DNA from: Extensimonas perlucida
Lineage (GTDB): Bacteria; Pseudomonadota; Gammaproteobacteria; Burkholderiales; Burkholderiaceae_C
NCBI RefSeq assembly: GCF_007655255.1
Contig: NZ_VMYE01000004.1
Coordinates: 62,001-126,000, forward strand
Reading direction: 5' to 3'
Length of the DNA stretch: 64,000 nucleotides
Positions 36,160 through 46,334 of this stretch are shown here, one piece after another; positions within the stretch are counted from its first letter, which is position 1, and every line of letters starts with the position of its first letter. The translations under genes and the position numbers were made by a program. The notes beneath the pieces are model-generated. The model ran no database searches. It was not told the origin of the DNA and saw only the letters and a program-made list of their open reading frames with translations.

Positions 36160-38117
36160 GCCAGCGAGAAACGCGCACCTTCCGCGGCTTGCCCGGGAGT
36201 ACCCAAGGCGGTGAGCAGCGCCACACGCTGGGCAAGTTCGCGCTCCAGGTCAATCAACTCCTGCTCGCTGGCCTCGATCTCGGCGATGCGCTCCACAAGC
36301 CCACTCGCGGCCTGCTGGATGCGCTCCACGGCCTCCAGGCGCCGTGCGAAGCTGCGCCGGCGCTCACGCAACTGGGCGTCGAGCTGCGCCGTGGCCGACT
36401 TGCTCCAAAGCTCGAGCTCGTTCGCCGCGGATTCATAAACCGTGCGCAAGCGCATACCCAGTGCGCGCACCAGCCGCTCGGCAAACGCGCCCTGCGCCAG
36501 CCTGAGCACATTGCCCACACCCAGATACTGCACGTGGCTTTGTTCGATGCGCGCAAGCTCCTGGGCAAAGGCGCTGAGTTGCGGCGTCGGCGGCACCTGC
36601 AGCGAAAAACCAAATTCGGCGTTCAACTGGCGGAACGTGCCTTCGAGCATGGCCTGGATTTCCGCCGCGCCGGCCTGCACCTTGTCGAGCGTGGCGCGCA
36701 AGCGCTCGAAGGTATGCGCGTAAATTTTGCGCACGCCAAGCTTGACCCCTTTTTGTTGCAGCGCTTGCGTCAATTCGGCCAATTCTGCTTTGAGCGCTTT
36801 CGTGCCAAGTTGCTGGAACATGTCGCGCAGCAATTTGAGGTGCACGGAACGCACGGCCTGAATCTTGGCCGCACTCTGATCGAATTCATGCTGCTCCTGC
36901 TCGATGCGCTTGCGCATGACGCCTATGACCGAGGCGTTTTTGCCGCGCAGGCTGCGCAGTTCGGCCATTTGATCATCGAGGTCGCGCTGGCGGATATGGA
37001 GGAGGCGCACCGCCTGGGCCTGCAGCTTGGCCACTCCCGCGGCCACGGCGGCACGCAAAATGGCCTGGCGCTGGCCCATGATTCCTCGCGCCAGGGCATC
37101 CTCGAGCACCGGCAGACCGCTGGATTCGAGCAACAGGTCATCGCAGGCAATCTTGGCCATCAGGCCTTTTTGCGCCGAGATGGGCACCACCTGGGTGCGC
37201 GGCACATCGAGCACCTGCGCCACGGTTTCACATTGGCGCTCCAGCTGTGCCTGCACCTGGGCAGGGGAATCGAGGCTGTCCCACAGAGTGTCTATCTTGT
37301 TCAGCACGGCCAGCCGTGCCGCTGCACTGTCGGCCGCCGGCGCCAGATGCTCACGCCAGATCGCCAAGTCCGAACGCGTCACGCCGGTATCCGCCCCGAG
37401 GATGAAAACCACCGCGTGGGCTTGGGGAATCAGGCCCACGGTCAACTCGGGCTCGGCCCCGACGGCGTTCAGGCCGGGCGTGTCGAGGATGACCAGCCCC
37501 TGCTTGAGCAGAGGGTGCGGAAAATTGATCAACGCATGGCGCCACATGGGCACTTCAACCAGGCCCTGCGCGTCGGGCAAAGGGTTTTCTTCGGGCAAGT
37601 CATCGTGCCAGAACCCCAGGGCCCGGGCCTCGCTCTGCGTGACCTTGCGCACCTGCGCCACCTTGGCAATGGCCTGGGCCATCTGGTTCGCGTCGTTCGG
37701 ATCGAGGGGCAGCTCGGTCCAGTGCGCGGGCCGCTGGCGCCACTCCGTCAGCCCCTGCGGCTGCAGGCGGGTTTCGATCGGCAGCAGACGCAAACTCGCA
37801 GGCGCTGCAGGATCGTAGGCCAGCTCCGTAGGGCACATGGTGGTGCGCCCGGCGCTGGCGGGCATGATACGGCGCCCATAACCGGCAAAAAAAATCGCAT
37901 TGATGAGTTCGGACTTGCCGCGCGAAAACTCCGCGACGAAGGCCACCATCACCTGGTCGCTGCGCACCTGCGCCTCGAGCTGCTGCAGCTGCTCTTCGAT
38001 GGCCGCATCCATGAGCTCATGGTCCAACAGCCAGGTGGACAAGGCGCGCAACTGCTGCGCGAAGCCGCGCCGCCACACCCCATGCTGGTCGAACTGTTCG
38101 TTGAAGGATGGCCCCAC
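36156..38117 (-). CDS. dynamin-family large GTPase
   Basis: A 653-residue GTPase. G1 is EFSRGKSELINAIF near residue 60, the G2 region has RTTMCPTEL, G3 is LDTPGLN near 212 and G4 is LNKID near 270. A long alpha-helical, partly coiled C-terminal half follows, with a terminal segment rich in Arg and Glu. Bacterial dynamin-like proteins bind and remodel membranes. The partner and process here are unknown. It is coupled to mutY by a 4-bp overlap. Confidence 0.85.
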   Translation of the reverse strand: MGPSFNEQFDQHGVWRRGFAQQLRALSTWLLDHELMDAAIEEQLQQLEAQVRSDQVMVAFVAEFSRGKSELINAIFFAGYGRRIMPASAGRTTMCPTELAYDPAAPASLRLLPIETRLQPQGLTEWRQRPAHWTELPLDPNDANQMAQAIAKVAQVRKVTQSEARALGFWHDDLPEENPLPDAQGLVEVPMWRHALINFPHPLLKQGLVILDTPGLNAVGAEPELTVGLIPQAHAVVFILGADTGVTRSDLAIWREHLAPAADSAAARLAVLNKIDTLWDSLDSPAQVQAQLERQCETVAQVLDVPRTQVVPISAQKGLMAKIACDDLLLESSGLPVLEDALARGIMGQRQAILRAAVAAGVAKLQAQAVRLLHIRQRDLDDQMAELRSLRGKNASVIGVMRKRIEQEQHEFDQSAAKIQAVRSVHLKLLRDMFQQLGTKALKAELAELTQALQQKGVKLGVRKIYAHTFERLRATLDKVQAGAAEIQAMLEGTFRQLNAEFGFSLQVPPTPQLSAFAQELARIEQSHVQYLGVGNVLRLAQGAFAERLVRALGMRLRTVYESAANELELWSKSATAQLDAQLRERRRSFARRLEAVERIQQAASGLVERIAEIEASEQELIDLERELAQRVALLTALGTPGQAAEGARFSLA

Positions 38118-38220
38118 GTTGCTCCCGACTTGGATGAATGCCGCCTATGCGGAGGTTAACGCAATAGTCAACGCAATATATAGCATCCTGCCCTTTCCTC
38201 GCGCGGCCGAACGCAGAATC

Positions 38221-39036
38221 TCAAGCACGCTGACAACGCGGACAGAAATAACTGCTGCGCTGGCCTTGCTGAAGCCAGCGGATCGGCGCACCGCACACCC
38301 GGCACGGCGCATCCGCGCGGCCATAGACCTGTGTCGCATGCTGAAAATGCCCAGCTGCCCCCGCCGCATTGGAAAAGTTGCGCAAGGTGGTACCGCCCAG
38401 CGCGATGGCCTGCGCCAGCACCTCGCGGATCGCAGCATGGAGCTTGCGCACGCGCGCGAGCCCCAGCCGCATCGCTGGCGTGGTGGGCCGTATCCCTGCC
38501 AGGAACAAGGCCTCGTTCGCATAGATATTGCCTACGCCCACCACCAGCCGCCCCGCGAGCAAAACCTGCTTGATCGGCGCTCTGCTCTTTCGCAGCCCGC
38601 AAGCAAACTGCTCCACCGTGAAGGCTTCGGACAGAGGCTCGACACCGAGCCCTGCGAGCAGCTTTTGCGCTGCAGGATGCTGCTCGCTCGGCGCATACAC
38701 CACCGCCCCGAAGCGCCGTGGATCGTGCAGGCGAAGAGTGCCGCGCGAAGTCACAAGGTCGAAGTGGTCGTGGCCTCCTGGCGGCGGCAGGTTCATGGCA
38801 AAGCGCAGACTGCCCGACATGCCCAGATGCAGCAGCAGCAGCCCCCGCTCAAGATCGATGAGAAGGTACTTGCCGCGGCGGCGCACCCCCAACACCCGCA
38901 GCCCCACGAGCGCCTGCGGCACACACCCGAGCGGCCAGCGCAGGGGCTTGCCCAGCCATAGCCCCTGCACCCGTGCGCCCACGATGGCATCGGCAAAACT
39001 GCGGCGCGTGGCCTCGACTTCGGGCAACTCAGGCAT
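38221..39036 (-). CDS. mutM: formamidopyrimidine-DNA glycosylase MutM/Fpg
   Basis: A 271-residue base-excision glycosylase/AP lyase for 8-oxoguanine. The N-terminal PELPEVE carries the catalytic Pro and Glu, GKYLLIDL contains the conserved Lys, [14 protein letters not shown] is the HhH-like region, and the C-terminal zinc finger is C-x2-C...C-x2-C (CRVCG; CPRCQ). It is complete. Its closeness to mutY puts two parts of the GO repair system within 3 kb. It is divergent to the TPR protein gene. Confidence 0.95.
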   Translation of the reverse strand: MPELPEVEATRRSFADAIVGARVQGLWLGKPLRWPLGCVPQALVGLRVLGVRRRGKYLLIDLERGLLLLHLGMSGSLRFAMNLPPPGGHDHFDLVTSRGTLRLHDPRRFGAVVYAPSEQHPAAQKLLAGLGVEPLSEAFTVEQFACGLRKSRAPIKQVLLAGRLVVGVGNIYANEALFLAGIRPTTPAMRLGLARVRKLHAAIREVLAQAIALGGTTLRNFSNAAGAAGHFQHATQVYGRADAPCRVCGAPIRWLQQGQRSSYFCPRCQRA

Positions 39037-39083
39037 GCGGGGGCATTCAGGTTCAGTGGGGATGCTTCGATTATTATGGCCCG

Positions 39084-40859
39084 ATGATTCGATCCCTTCG
39101 CTTGCGCACCACCGCCATTGCCGCAGCCTTCGCGCTGGCTGCTTTTGCGGGCTTGACCAACCATGCCCATGCAGCCGCGGAAAAGCAAGACAAACGCGTC
39201 GCGGCGTCCAGCGCCGCCGACGCGCAGGCGGCGCTGGACGCCGAGCTTTTTTACGAAGTCTTCCTGGGCGAATTGAACCTGCGCACCGGCGACCCGGGTG
39301 CCGCTTACGCGCTCATGCTCGAAGCCGCGCGGCGCAGTGGTGACGAGCAGCTTTACCGCCGCGCGGCTGACATCGCCCTGCAGGCGCGCTCGGGCGACTA
39401 CGCGCTCCAGGCCGTGCAGGCCTGGAAGGAGGCGCATCCAGACTCGCGCGAGGCCAACCGCTACCTGCTGCAGATTCTGGTGGCGCTCAATCGGATCGAC
39501 GAAACTCCGCAACTGCTGCGCCAGGAGCTCGCGCAGGCCGCGGCGCAGGACAAAACTGCGCTGCTCACCATGGTGCCGCAACTTTATGCGCGTGCCAGCG
39601 ACAAAACCCTGGCCGCGCAGGTGGTGGAGCAGGCACTCGCAGACATGCTCGCCGATCCTGCGGTCGCGCCGGCTGCGTGGGTGACGGTGGGGCGCATGCG
39701 GCTCGCCGCCAGGGACAGCGCCGGTGCGCTAGAGGCCGCACAGCGCGCGCAAGCGCTCGCCCCCACGAACGACGGCGCCATGCTGCTCGCGCTGGAATTG
39801 CTCGAATCCGGGCAAACCCAGGCGCAAGCCTTGGTCAACCACTACCTGGCCGGCCAGCCCAAGCCCGAGTTGCGTCTGGCGTATGCCGGAGTGTTGCTGA
39901 ACTTACAGCGCAATGCGGATGCGGAAAAAGAGTTGCGGGCCGTAACCCGCGCCAAGCCGGACTTTCCCGACACCTGGCTGCTGCTCGCGGCGCTGCAGCT
40001 GCAAAGAAACCAGCTGGGCGACGCAGAAAAATCCCTACAGCGCTTTCTGGAGCTCGTCCCCAGCGCCGACCTCGACCCACAGACCCGGCAGCGCGGCCTG
40101 ACCCAGGCTTATTTGATGCAAGCGCAAATTGCCGAGAAAAAGCACGACTATGCTGCCGCGGAATCCTGGCTCAAACGCATAGACAACGCCGACGAGATGT
40201 TCAGCGTGCAGCGCCAGCGTGCATCCGTGCTCGCACACCAGGGCAAGATCGAGCAGGCGCGCGCACTCTTGCAAAACCTGCCCGGCGCGACGCCGCAGGC
40301 CGCGCGCCTGAAGCTCCAAGCCGAGGTGCAGCTGCTGCAAGAAATGCGCATGTACCGCGAAGCCTTCGAGGTGCAAAGCCAACTGGTGGCGCTCTACCCG
40401 CAGGACGATGACCTCGTCTATGACCAGGCCGTGCTCGCCGAAAAGGCCGGCAACCCGGAGCTCATGGAAAAGCTGCTGCGCGAACTCATCGCGCGCCGCC
40501 CCAACTACTTTCATGCCTACAACGCGCTCGGCTATTCGCTCGCCGATAGAGGCGTGCAGCTCGAAGAGGCCAAGCGCCTGATCAGCAAAGCGCTCGAATT
40601 TGCGCCTGGCGACCCCTTCATCACCGACAGCCTGGGCTGGGTGGAGTTCCGCCTCGGCAACCATGCCGAGGCGCTGCGCCTGCTCGAGTCAGCCTACAAA
40701 ACCCGCCCCGACGCGGAAATCGCCGCGCACCTCGGTGAAGTCCTCTGGAGCATGGGCGAGCGCCACCGCGCCTTGAGCATCTGGAAAGAAGCGCGGCGCC
40801 TGAACCCCGACAATGAGACTTTGCAATCGACCCTCAAGCGCCTGGGCGTGCGCCTGTGA
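39084..40859 (+). CDS. TPR-repeat exported protein
   Basis: A 591-residue protein with an N-terminal signal peptide ([21 protein letters not shown]...AHA, cleavage around residue 31), then tetratricopeptide repeats spread over most of the length (for example [13 protein letters not shown] and [15 protein letters not shown]). It is probably periplasmic or envelope-associated. It lies just upstream of lolB and is likely co-transcribed, so an outer-membrane assembly role is a fair guess. The exact function is unknown. Confidence 0.85.
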   Translation: MIRSLRLRTTAIAAAFALAAFAGLTNHAHAAAEKQDKRVAASSAADAQAALDAELFYEVFLGELNLRTGDPGAAYALMLEAARRSGDEQLYRRAADIALQARSGDYALQAVQAWKEAHPDSREANRYLLQILVALNRIDETPQLLRQELAQAAAQDKTALLTMVPQLYARASDKTLAAQVVEQALADMLADPAVAPAAWVTVGRMRLAARDSAGALEAAQRAQALAPTNDGAMLLALELLESGQTQAQALVNHYLAGQPKPELRLAYAGVLLNLQRNADAEKELRAVTRAKPDFPDTWLLLAALQLQRNQLGDAEKSLQRFLELVPSADLDPQTRQRGLTQAYLMQAQIAEKKHDYAAAESWLKRIDNADEMFSVQRQRASVLAHQGKIEQARALLQNLPGATPQAARLKLQAEVQLLQEMRMYREAFEVQSQLVALYPQDDDLVYDQAVLAEKAGNPELMEKLLRELIARRPNYFHAYNALGYSLADRGVQLEEAKRLISKALEFAPGDPFITDSLGWVEFRLGNHAEALRLLESAYKTRPDAEIAAHLGEVLWSMGERHRALSIWKEARRLNPDNETLQSTLKRLGVRL

Positions 40860-40903
40860 GAGCCTGTTCTGAGGCCGCGTGAGCCGCGCGCCGTCCGCCA
40901 TAC

Positions 40904-41443
40904 ATGCTTCAAACGGCGAGCCAAGGCCCACATCTGCCTGGGCGCACCATCTCCTTGCGCATGGGAATGTGGGCGCTTTGCCTGGGTCTGCTGCTTGCCT
41001 TCGCAGGCTGCGCGCAGCCACCTCGCGCCAGCGCACCGCCAGGGGCCTCATCCGTGTGGACCGGGCGTCTGGCGCTGCAGGTGCAAGGTGACGAAGCACA
41101 GTCTTTTTCCGCGCTGTTCGAGCTGCGCGGCTCACCTGAGCATGGCGAACTCGTGCTCTCGAGCCCGCTCGGCAGCACCCTCGCCGTGCTGCGCTGGCAG
41201 CCTGGCGAAGCCGCGCTGCAAACGGGCCAACAAACGCGGCAGGCCACATCGCTAGACGCCTTGCTGCAAGACGCTGCTGGCAGCCGCATCCCCGTGGCGG
41301 CCCTGTTCGACTGGCTGCAAGGCATTAACACGCCGGCGGCGGGCTGGCAGGTCGATCTCTCGGCCCTGCCAGAGGGCCGCGTGCTCGCGCAGCGCAGCGC
41401 CCCGCCGCCACCCGCGACGCTGCGCATCGCGCTCTCGCGCTAA
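40904..41443 (+). CDS. lolB: outer-membrane lipoprotein LolB
   Basis: A lipoprotein with lipobox LAFAGC following the hydrophobic stretch MWALCLGLL, then a LolB-type beta domain (WTGRLALQVQGDEAQSFSALFELRG). LolB receives lipoproteins from LolA and inserts them in the outer membrane. The frame is open from 40904 (179 residues); an ATG at 40961 or 40967 would give a shorter, more typical signal peptide and may be the real start. The position before ispE is the usual arrangement in this group. Confidence 0.87.
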   Translation: MLQTASQGPHLPGRTISLRMGMWALCLGLLLAFAGCAQPPRASAPPGASSVWTGRLALQVQGDEAQSFSALFELRGSPEHGELVLSSPLGSTLAVLRWQPGEAALQTGQQTRQATSLDALLQDAAGSRIPVAALFDWLQGINTPAAGWQVDLSALPEGRVLAQRSAPPPPATLRIALSR

Positions 41444-41464
41444 CCTGTTCTAAGCTGCCCTGCC

Positions 41465-42349
41465 ATGCAAGCCCTGTACGACGTACCTGCCCCTGCCAAG
41501 CTCAACCTCTTTTTGCACATCACGGGCCGCCGGGACGATGGCTACCACCTGCTGCAGTCCGTTTTCATGCTGATCGACTGGTGCGACACGCTGCATTTCG
41601 AGCGCCGCACCGACGGCCGTATCGCGCGCACCGATCTCGGTGAGCCGCTGCCCGCGCTCGACCTCAGCGTGCGCGCCGCGCAGGCCCTGCAGGCTGCTAC
41701 GGGCTGCAGCGCGGGCGTACAGATCAGCGTGCTCAAGCGCATCCCGGCTCAGGCCGGCATGGGCGGCGGCTCCTCGGACGCCGCCACCACGCTGCTGGCG
41801 CTCAACCGGCTGTGGGACTTGCGCCTGCCGCGCGCGGCGCTCGAGCGCATTGGGCTGGCGCTGGGCGCGGACGTGCCGTTTTTCCTGCGCGGGCGCAACG
41901 CCTGGGTCGAAGGCATAGGCGAGCAGATCACGCCGCTCGCGCCCACGGTGCAACTGCCGCGCGCCCGCTTCGTAGTCGTCAAGCCCACGGTGGGGCTGGA
42001 CACGCGCGTAATTTTTTCCTCGCCCAGCCTTCAACGTAACTGCGAAGCTGCTACAATCTTGGGCTTTGCTGCAGCACCCTACAGCTATGGTCGCAATGAC
42101 CTGCAACCGGTTGCCCAGGCACTGTGTCCCGAGATAAACCAAGCCATTGCATGGCTACAATCGCGGGGCTTGCAGGCCAGGATGACAGGCTCTGGCAGTG
42201 CGGTGTTTGCGCAATGGGCCCATACGCCAGACCCTGGCGACGTCTTTTTGGACGTCGCCCAGGCCCCAAAAGGGTGGAAAGTCAAAGTATGTGAAAATCT
42301 GATGCTCCATCCGCTGGTGGACTGGGCGTCCGATGAAAGTTTGCGGTGA
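41465..42349 (+). CDS. ispE: 4-diphosphocytidyl-2-C-methyl-D-erythritol kinase IspE
   Basis: A 294-residue GHMP kinase of the MEP isoprenoid pathway, phosphorylating CDP-methylerythritol. The N-terminal PAPAKLNLFLHITGRRDDGYH and the ATP loop PAQAGMGGGSSDAA (near residue 95) are intact, as is the C-terminal MTGSGSAVFA motif. It starts 21 bp after lolB and is followed by tRNA-Gln and prs. Confidence 0.95.
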   Translation: MQALYDVPAPAKLNLFLHITGRRDDGYHLLQSVFMLIDWCDTLHFERRTDGRIARTDLGEPLPALDLSVRAAQALQAATGCSAGVQISVLKRIPAQAGMGGGSSDAATTLLALNRLWDLRLPRAALERIGLALGADVPFFLRGRNAWVEGIGEQITPLAPTVQLPRARFVVVKPTVGLDTRVIFSSPSLQRNCEAATILGFAAAPYSYGRNDLQPVAQALCPEINQAIAWLQSRGLQARMTGSGSAVFAQWAHTPDPGDVFLDVAQAPKGWKVKVCENLMLHPLVDWASDESLR

Positions 42350-42374
42350 GCTGCCTTCGGCAGTTGACCTGTGT

Positions 42375-42451
42375 AGGGGAGTCGCCAAGTTGGTCAAGGC
42401 ACCGGATTTTGATTCCGGCATGCGAGGGTTCGAGTCCTTCCTCCCCTGCCA
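42375..42451 (+). tRNA. tRNA-Gln (anticodon UUG)
   Basis: A 77-nt cloverleaf with acceptor stem AGGGGAG/CTCCCCT, D-arm GCCAAGTTGGTCAAGGC, anticodon stem CCGGA/TCCGG with loop containing TTG, T-arm GAGGGTTCGAGTCCTTC, discriminator G and encoded CCA. It lies in the gap between ispE and prs, a conserved location in related genomes. Confidence 0.96.
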
Positions 42452-42483
42452 AATCTTCCAAAACCTGTAGAGCACACGCAACC

Positions 42484-42549
42484 ATGTCTGATCCGCTTGT
42501 AGCAACGGGCTTCGCGCTGCAAGTGCGCCCAGCGTTGCACCAGCTGTGA
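42484..42549 (+). other. possible 21-codon leader ORF between tRNA-Gln and prs
   Basis: An ATG at 42484 opens a 21-residue frame ([13 protein letters not shown]...) that ends 38 bp before the prs start. No clear ribosome site precedes it. It could be a leader peptide or chance. Confidence 0.25.
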
Positions 42550-42587
42550 TCTACGCGCGGGCCCTCTCTCCGATCGCTGGGACGCAC

Positions 42588-43562
42588 ATGCAAGCCAATC
42601 AACCCGATTTCATGGTTTTCACGGGCAATGCCAACCCCGGCTTGGCCGCTGAAATCGTGCACCACCTGGGCACGCGCCTGGGCGCAGCCGATGTGGGGCG
42701 GTTTTCTGACGGCGAGGTGGCCGTCGAAATCAAGCAAAACGTGCGTGCGCGTGACGTCTTCGTGGTGCAGTCCACCTGCGCGCCCACGAACGAAAACCTC
42801 ATGGAGCTGCTGATCATGGTCGATGCGCTCAAGCGCGCCTCGGCCGAGCGCATCAGCGCCGTGATCCCCTACTTCGGCTATGCGCGCCAGGATCGCCGCC
42901 CGCGCTCCTCGCGCGTACCGATTTCTGCCAAGGTCGTGGCCAACATGCTGCAAGCCGTGGGCGTGGCGCGTGTGCTGACCATGGACTTGCACGCCGACCA
43001 GATCCAGGGATTTTTCGACATTCCGGTGGACAACATCTACGCCTCGCCGGTGCTGCTGCGCGACTTGCGCCAGAAAAGCTACGACGACCTCATCGTCGTG
43101 TCGCCCGACGTGGGCGGCGTGGTGCGTGCGCGCGCTCTCGCCAAACAGCTCAACTGCGACCTCGCCATCATCGACAAGCGCCGCCCCAAGGCCAACGTGT
43201 CCGAGGTCATGCATGTAATCGGCGAGATCGACGGGCGCAACTGCGTCATCATGGACGACATGATCGACACGGCCGGCACGCTGGTCAAAGCCGCCGAAGT
43301 GCTCAAGGAGCGCGGCGCGAAAAACGTCTATGCCTACTGCACGCACCCGATCTTCTCCGGCCCGGCCATAGAGCGCCTCAGCCAGGGGCGGGCGCTCGAC
43401 GAAGTCGTGGTCACCAACACCATTCCCTTGAGCGACGCGGCCAAGGAATGTTCCAAGATTCGCCAGCTCTCCGTCGCGCAGCTGATCGCCGAGACGATAC
43501 AGCGCATCGCCACGGGCGAGTCGGTCATGAGTTTGTTCTCCGACCAGGAAAATCTTTTCTGA
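42588..43562 (+). CDS. prs: ribose-phosphate pyrophosphokinase
   Basis: A 324-residue PRPP synthetase making 5-phosphoribosyl-1-pyrophosphate from ribose 5-phosphate and ATP, used for nucleotides, His and Trp. The motifs [14 protein letters not shown] (ATP/ribose loop), the metal site [12 protein letters not shown] and the PRPP loop [12 protein letters not shown] are intact. The ATG at 42588 matches the family N-terminus; an in-frame GTG at 42546 would add 14 unconserved residues. Confidence 0.96.
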   Translation: MQANQPDFMVFTGNANPGLAAEIVHHLGTRLGAADVGRFSDGEVAVEIKQNVRARDVFVVQSTCAPTNENLMELLIMVDALKRASAERISAVIPYFGYARQDRRPRSSRVPISAKVVANMLQAVGVARVLTMDLHADQIQGFFDIPVDNIYASPVLLRDLRQKSYDDLIVVSPDVGGVVRARALAKQLNCDLAIIDKRRPKANVSEVMHVIGEIDGRNCVIMDDMIDTAGTLVKAAEVLKERGAKNVYAYCTHPIFSGPAIERLSQGRALDEVVVTNTIPLSDAAKECSKIRQLSVAQLIAETIQRIATGESVMSLFSDQENLF

Positions 43563-43620
43563 TTTTCACTGTCTGCCCGTTCGTTCGGGCTGGCAGGCGG
43601 ATGCGAGAACGGCACGCAAG

Positions 43621-43641
43621 CCTGCAATGCTGCAGGTTTTT
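43621..43641 (+). terminator. rho-independent terminator after prs
   Basis: The arms CCTGCA and TGCAGG with a 4-base loop are followed directly by TTTTT. It lies 59 bp after prs and 52 bp before rplY, so it may separate or attenuate the two. Confidence 0.7.
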
Positions 43642-43692
43642 CAGTAACGGGGTGAGGTTGGTCGCGGCCCACCCATTTTTCAGGAGTCAGTC

Positions 43693-44325
43693 ATGCAATT
43701 CGTCGCTTTCGAGCGCAGCAAGCAAGGTACGGGTGCGAGCCGCCGCCTGCGCAACTCGGGCAAGACGCCCGGCATCGTCTATGGCGGTTCAGCCGAGCCG
43801 CAAATGATCGAGCTCGACCACAACGCCCTGTGGCACGCGCTCAAAAAAGAAGCCTTCCATTCGAGCGTGCTCGACATGGAGCTCAACGGCCAGACCAGCA
43901 AGGTGCTGCTGCGCGACGTGCAGTACCACCCTTTCAAGCAGCTGGTCTTGCACATCGACTTCCAGCGCGTCGATGAGAAAACCCGCGTGCACATGAAGGT
44001 GCCACTGCACTTCAGCGGCGCCGAAGAATCGCCCGCCGTGAAAGTGGACAAGTGCATGGTCACGCCCATCGTGACTGAAATCGAAGTCACGTGCATGCCC
44101 GCAGACCTGCCCGAATTCATCGCTGTCGATCTTTCCACGCTGCAAAAAGGCGGCTCCTTGCATCTCAAGGACGTGAAACTGCCCAAGGGCGTGACGGCCA
44201 TGGTGCGTGGTAGTGATCGCAATCCGGTGTTGGTGTCGGTCGTGCCGCCCGCGGCCGAAATCGAGACCCCGGCTGAGGCCGCACCTGCTGCCGAAACCAA
44301 GGGCAAAGGCAAGGGCAAGAAGTAA
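43693..44325 (+). CDS. rplY: 50S ribosomal protein L25/general stress protein Ctc
   Basis: A 210-residue long-form L25 (Ctc type). An N-terminal 5S-rRNA-binding domain ([27 protein letters not shown]) is followed by the C-terminal TL5 beta domain and a Lys/Gly-rich tail (TKGKGKGKK). It binds 5S rRNA in the central protuberance. It has a good CAGGAGTCAGTC ribosome site. The order prs-rplY-pth is widely conserved. Confidence 0.95.
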   Translation: MQFVAFERSKQGTGASRRLRNSGKTPGIVYGGSAEPQMIELDHNALWHALKKEAFHSSVLDMELNGQTSKVLLRDVQYHPFKQLVLHIDFQRVDEKTRVHMKVPLHFSGAEESPAVKVDKCMVTPIVTEIEVTCMPADLPEFIAVDLSTLQKGGSLHLKDVKLPKGVTAMVRGSDRNPVLVSVVPPAAEIETPAEAAPAAETKGKGKGKK

Positions 44326-44366
44326 TCCTTTTTGACGGCGGCCGAGAGGCTACCCTTCTCCCCGAA

Positions 44367-44400
44367 GCGGCCCACCACAGCGTGGGCCGCCGTCGTTTTT
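44367..44400 (+). terminator. rho-independent terminator between rplY and pth
   Basis: Perfect 9-bp arms GCGGCCCAC (44367-44375) and GTGGGCCGC (44382-44390) enclose a 6-base loop and are followed by CGTCGTTTTT. Being nearly symmetric, it would act mainly on rplY transcripts; pth begins 18 bp later. Confidence 0.8.
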
Positions 44401-44417
44401 GTCCCGATAATCTTTGC

Positions 44418-45065
44418 ATGATCAAACTCTTCGTCGGCCTGGGCAACCCCGGCCCGCAATACGAGGGCACGCGCCACAACGCGGGCTTTTGGTGGCTGGA
44501 CGCGGTGGCGCAGGCACTGGGCGTGCGGCTGGTGCCAGAGCGCAGCTACCACGGGCTCGTCGCGCGCACCAGCGTAGAGGGGCGCAGCGTGTGGCTGCTC
44601 GAACCACAGACCTTCATGAACCGCTCGGGCCAGTCGGTGGCTGCGCTCGCGCGCTTTTACAAGATCGCGCCAGAAGAAGTCCTCGTCGCGCACGACGAGC
44701 TCGACCTGCCCGCGGGCCAGGTCAAGCTCAAGCGCGGTGGCGGCCATGCGGGCCACAACGGCCTGCGCGACATCCATGCGCAACTGGGCTCGCCCGACTA
44801 CTGGCGCCTGCGCATAGGCATAGGACACCCGGGCGTGAAATCGGAGGTGATCCACTGGGTGCTGCAAAAGCCCTCGCCGGAGCAGCGCCGGCTGATCGAA
44901 GCCGCCATCGCGCACAGTTTGCAGGCCATGCCCGCGCTGCTGAGTGGCGACATGGAAAAAGCCACGCAGCAGGTCCACACCACCGCCGCGCCGCGCCGCA
45001 AACCCCAGCGCCCGCAGCAAGGCCCCAATCCAGGCCCCGCAGCAGCGCCCGAGCCCGGCGTTTGA
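44418..45065 (+). CDS. pth: peptidyl-tRNA hydrolase
   Basis: A 215-residue Pth that frees tRNA from peptidyl-tRNA released during translation. The conserved [19 protein letters not shown] (catalytic His and Asn), [20 protein letters not shown] and [13 protein letters not shown] are present. The C-terminus is extended by about 20 Pro/Ala/Arg-rich residues compared with E. coli. No recognisable ribosome site lies near the ATG. Confidence 0.95.
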   Translation: MIKLFVGLGNPGPQYEGTRHNAGFWWLDAVAQALGVRLVPERSYHGLVARTSVEGRSVWLLEPQTFMNRSGQSVAALARFYKIAPEEVLVAHDELDLPAGQVKLKRGGGHAGHNGLRDIHAQLGSPDYWRLRIGIGHPGVKSEVIHWVLQKPSPEQRRLIEAAIAHSLQAMPALLSGDMEKATQQVHTTAAPRRKPQRPQQGPNPGPAAAPEPGV

Positions 45066-45067
45066 AA

Positions 45068-45110
45068 ATTCTATTTTGATAGCTTATCGCGCTTATCCAT
45101 CAAGCGCTAG
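45068..45110. repeat. interspersed Comamonadaceae-type repeat, copy B (interrupted by MITE)
   Basis: The sequence TTTTGATAGCT, GCGCTT, a short spacer, AAGCGCTAG matches the family seen at 14600, 49606, 57820 and 59961. The palindromic element begins at its CTAG end. The remainder (AGAGGCCAAAAA) resumes at 45274, so the MITE apparently inserted into this repeat. Confidence 0.65.
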
Positions 45111-45275
45111 GAGCCTGTCGGACTTTGGGCGTTGAAAGCGAGAATGCGCCCCGGCGAGGCCAGTTTTTGCCGGATTCGCCGCCCCATAGCGGGACTATGG
45201 GGCAAGAAGACGGTAAAAAATGGGCCGCTGCGGCGCATTCGCAGCCGACGATTCCAAAGTCCGACAGGCTCCTAG
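45107..45275. mobile_element. 169-bp palindromic MITE-like element with 22-bp perfect inverted ends
   Basis: The ends are perfect inverted repeats: GAGCCTGTCGGACTTTGG at 45111-45128 and its complement at 45254-45271, each flanked by CTAG. The CTAG could be a 4-bp target duplication or part of the repeat. The interior continues as an imperfect palindrome around the hairpin CCCCATAG/CTATGGGG at 45182-45202. It has no transposase. It lies between the convergent pth and ferredoxin genes and could also serve as a bidirectional terminator. Confidence 0.75.
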
Positions 45276-45290
45276 AGGCCAAAAACACCA

Positions 45291-45563
<273 letters not shown>

Positions 45564-45571
45564 TCAGAGAC

Positions 45572-46288
45572 TCAACTGCTGGCCAGCCGCACGGCGAGCC
45601 CCAGAAACACCAGCCCCGCGACGCGGTTGAGCGCCGTGCGCGCGCGTGCCGAACGCTGCAGCAAGGCGCCGAACGCGCCTGAAAAGCAAGCGATGGCGCC
45701 GAACACGAGCAAGGTCGCAAGCATGAACGCCAGCCCCAGCACCATGGTCTGCGCGGCCACGCTGCCGCGCGCCGGATCGGTGAACTGCGGCAAAAAGGCC
45801 AGGAAGAAAATCAGCACCTTGGGGTTGGTGAGATTCATGAGCATGCCGCGCCCGACCATGCGCAGGAGGCCAGGCGCGACGGCCGGCACGGCTTGCGCCG
45901 CGGCGGTCTGCTCTTGCTCGCCGCGCGCCGCATCGCCTGCACTGCCAGCCTCGGCCGCATCCTGCCCTTCATCCTGCTGCCCTTCATCCTGCCCCGCGCC
46001 CGCGGGTGCGCGCAGCGCCTGCCAGGCGAGCCAGGCGAGGTAGGCCGCACCGCAGAATTTGAGCACTGTGAAGGCAGTGGGCGAGGCCGCGAACAGCGCC
46101 GCCAGCCCGAGCGCCACGGCCGCCGTGTGCACCACCAGCCCCAGGCACAAGCCCAGCACCACGGCCATGCCTGCGCGCCAGCCGCGTTGCGCGGACTGCA
46201 GCAGCACGAACAGGTTGTCGGGGCCGGGCGTGAGTGCAAGCAGCACGGCCAAGCCGAAAAACGTGCTCAAGGTATGCAGGCTGGGCAT
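45572..46288 (-). CDS. LysE/RhtB-family amino-acid exporter
   Basis: A 238-residue inner-membrane exporter with six predicted hydrophobic segments and the family motif LALTPGPDNLFVLLQS near the N-terminus. The loop after the third segment (residues 96-130) holds an unusual acidic, Gln/Ala-rich insertion (GQDEGQQDEGQDAAEAG...) encoded partly by a 15-bp tandem repeat (45963-45992). The likely substrate is an amino acid or homoserine lactone-like compound. The ATG at 46288 is chosen to begin directly at the first membrane segment; the longer open frame runs into the BLUF gene. Confidence 0.85.
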   Translation of the reverse strand: MPSLHTLSTFFGLAVLLALTPGPDNLFVLLQSAQRGWRAGMAVVLGLCLGLVVHTAAVALGLAALFAASPTAFTVLKFCGAAYLAWLAWQALRAPAGAGQDEGQQDEGQDAAEAGSAGDAARGEQEQTAAAQAVPAVAPGLLRMVGRGMLMNLTNPKVLIFFLAFLPQFTDPARGSVAAQTMVLGLAFMLATLLVFGAIACFSGAFGALLQRSARARTALNRVAGLVFLGLAVRLASS

Positions 46289-46334
46289 AGAAGGCGAGAA
46301 AAGAAAACGCGGAGAAACGCTGGCCCGCAGCCTT

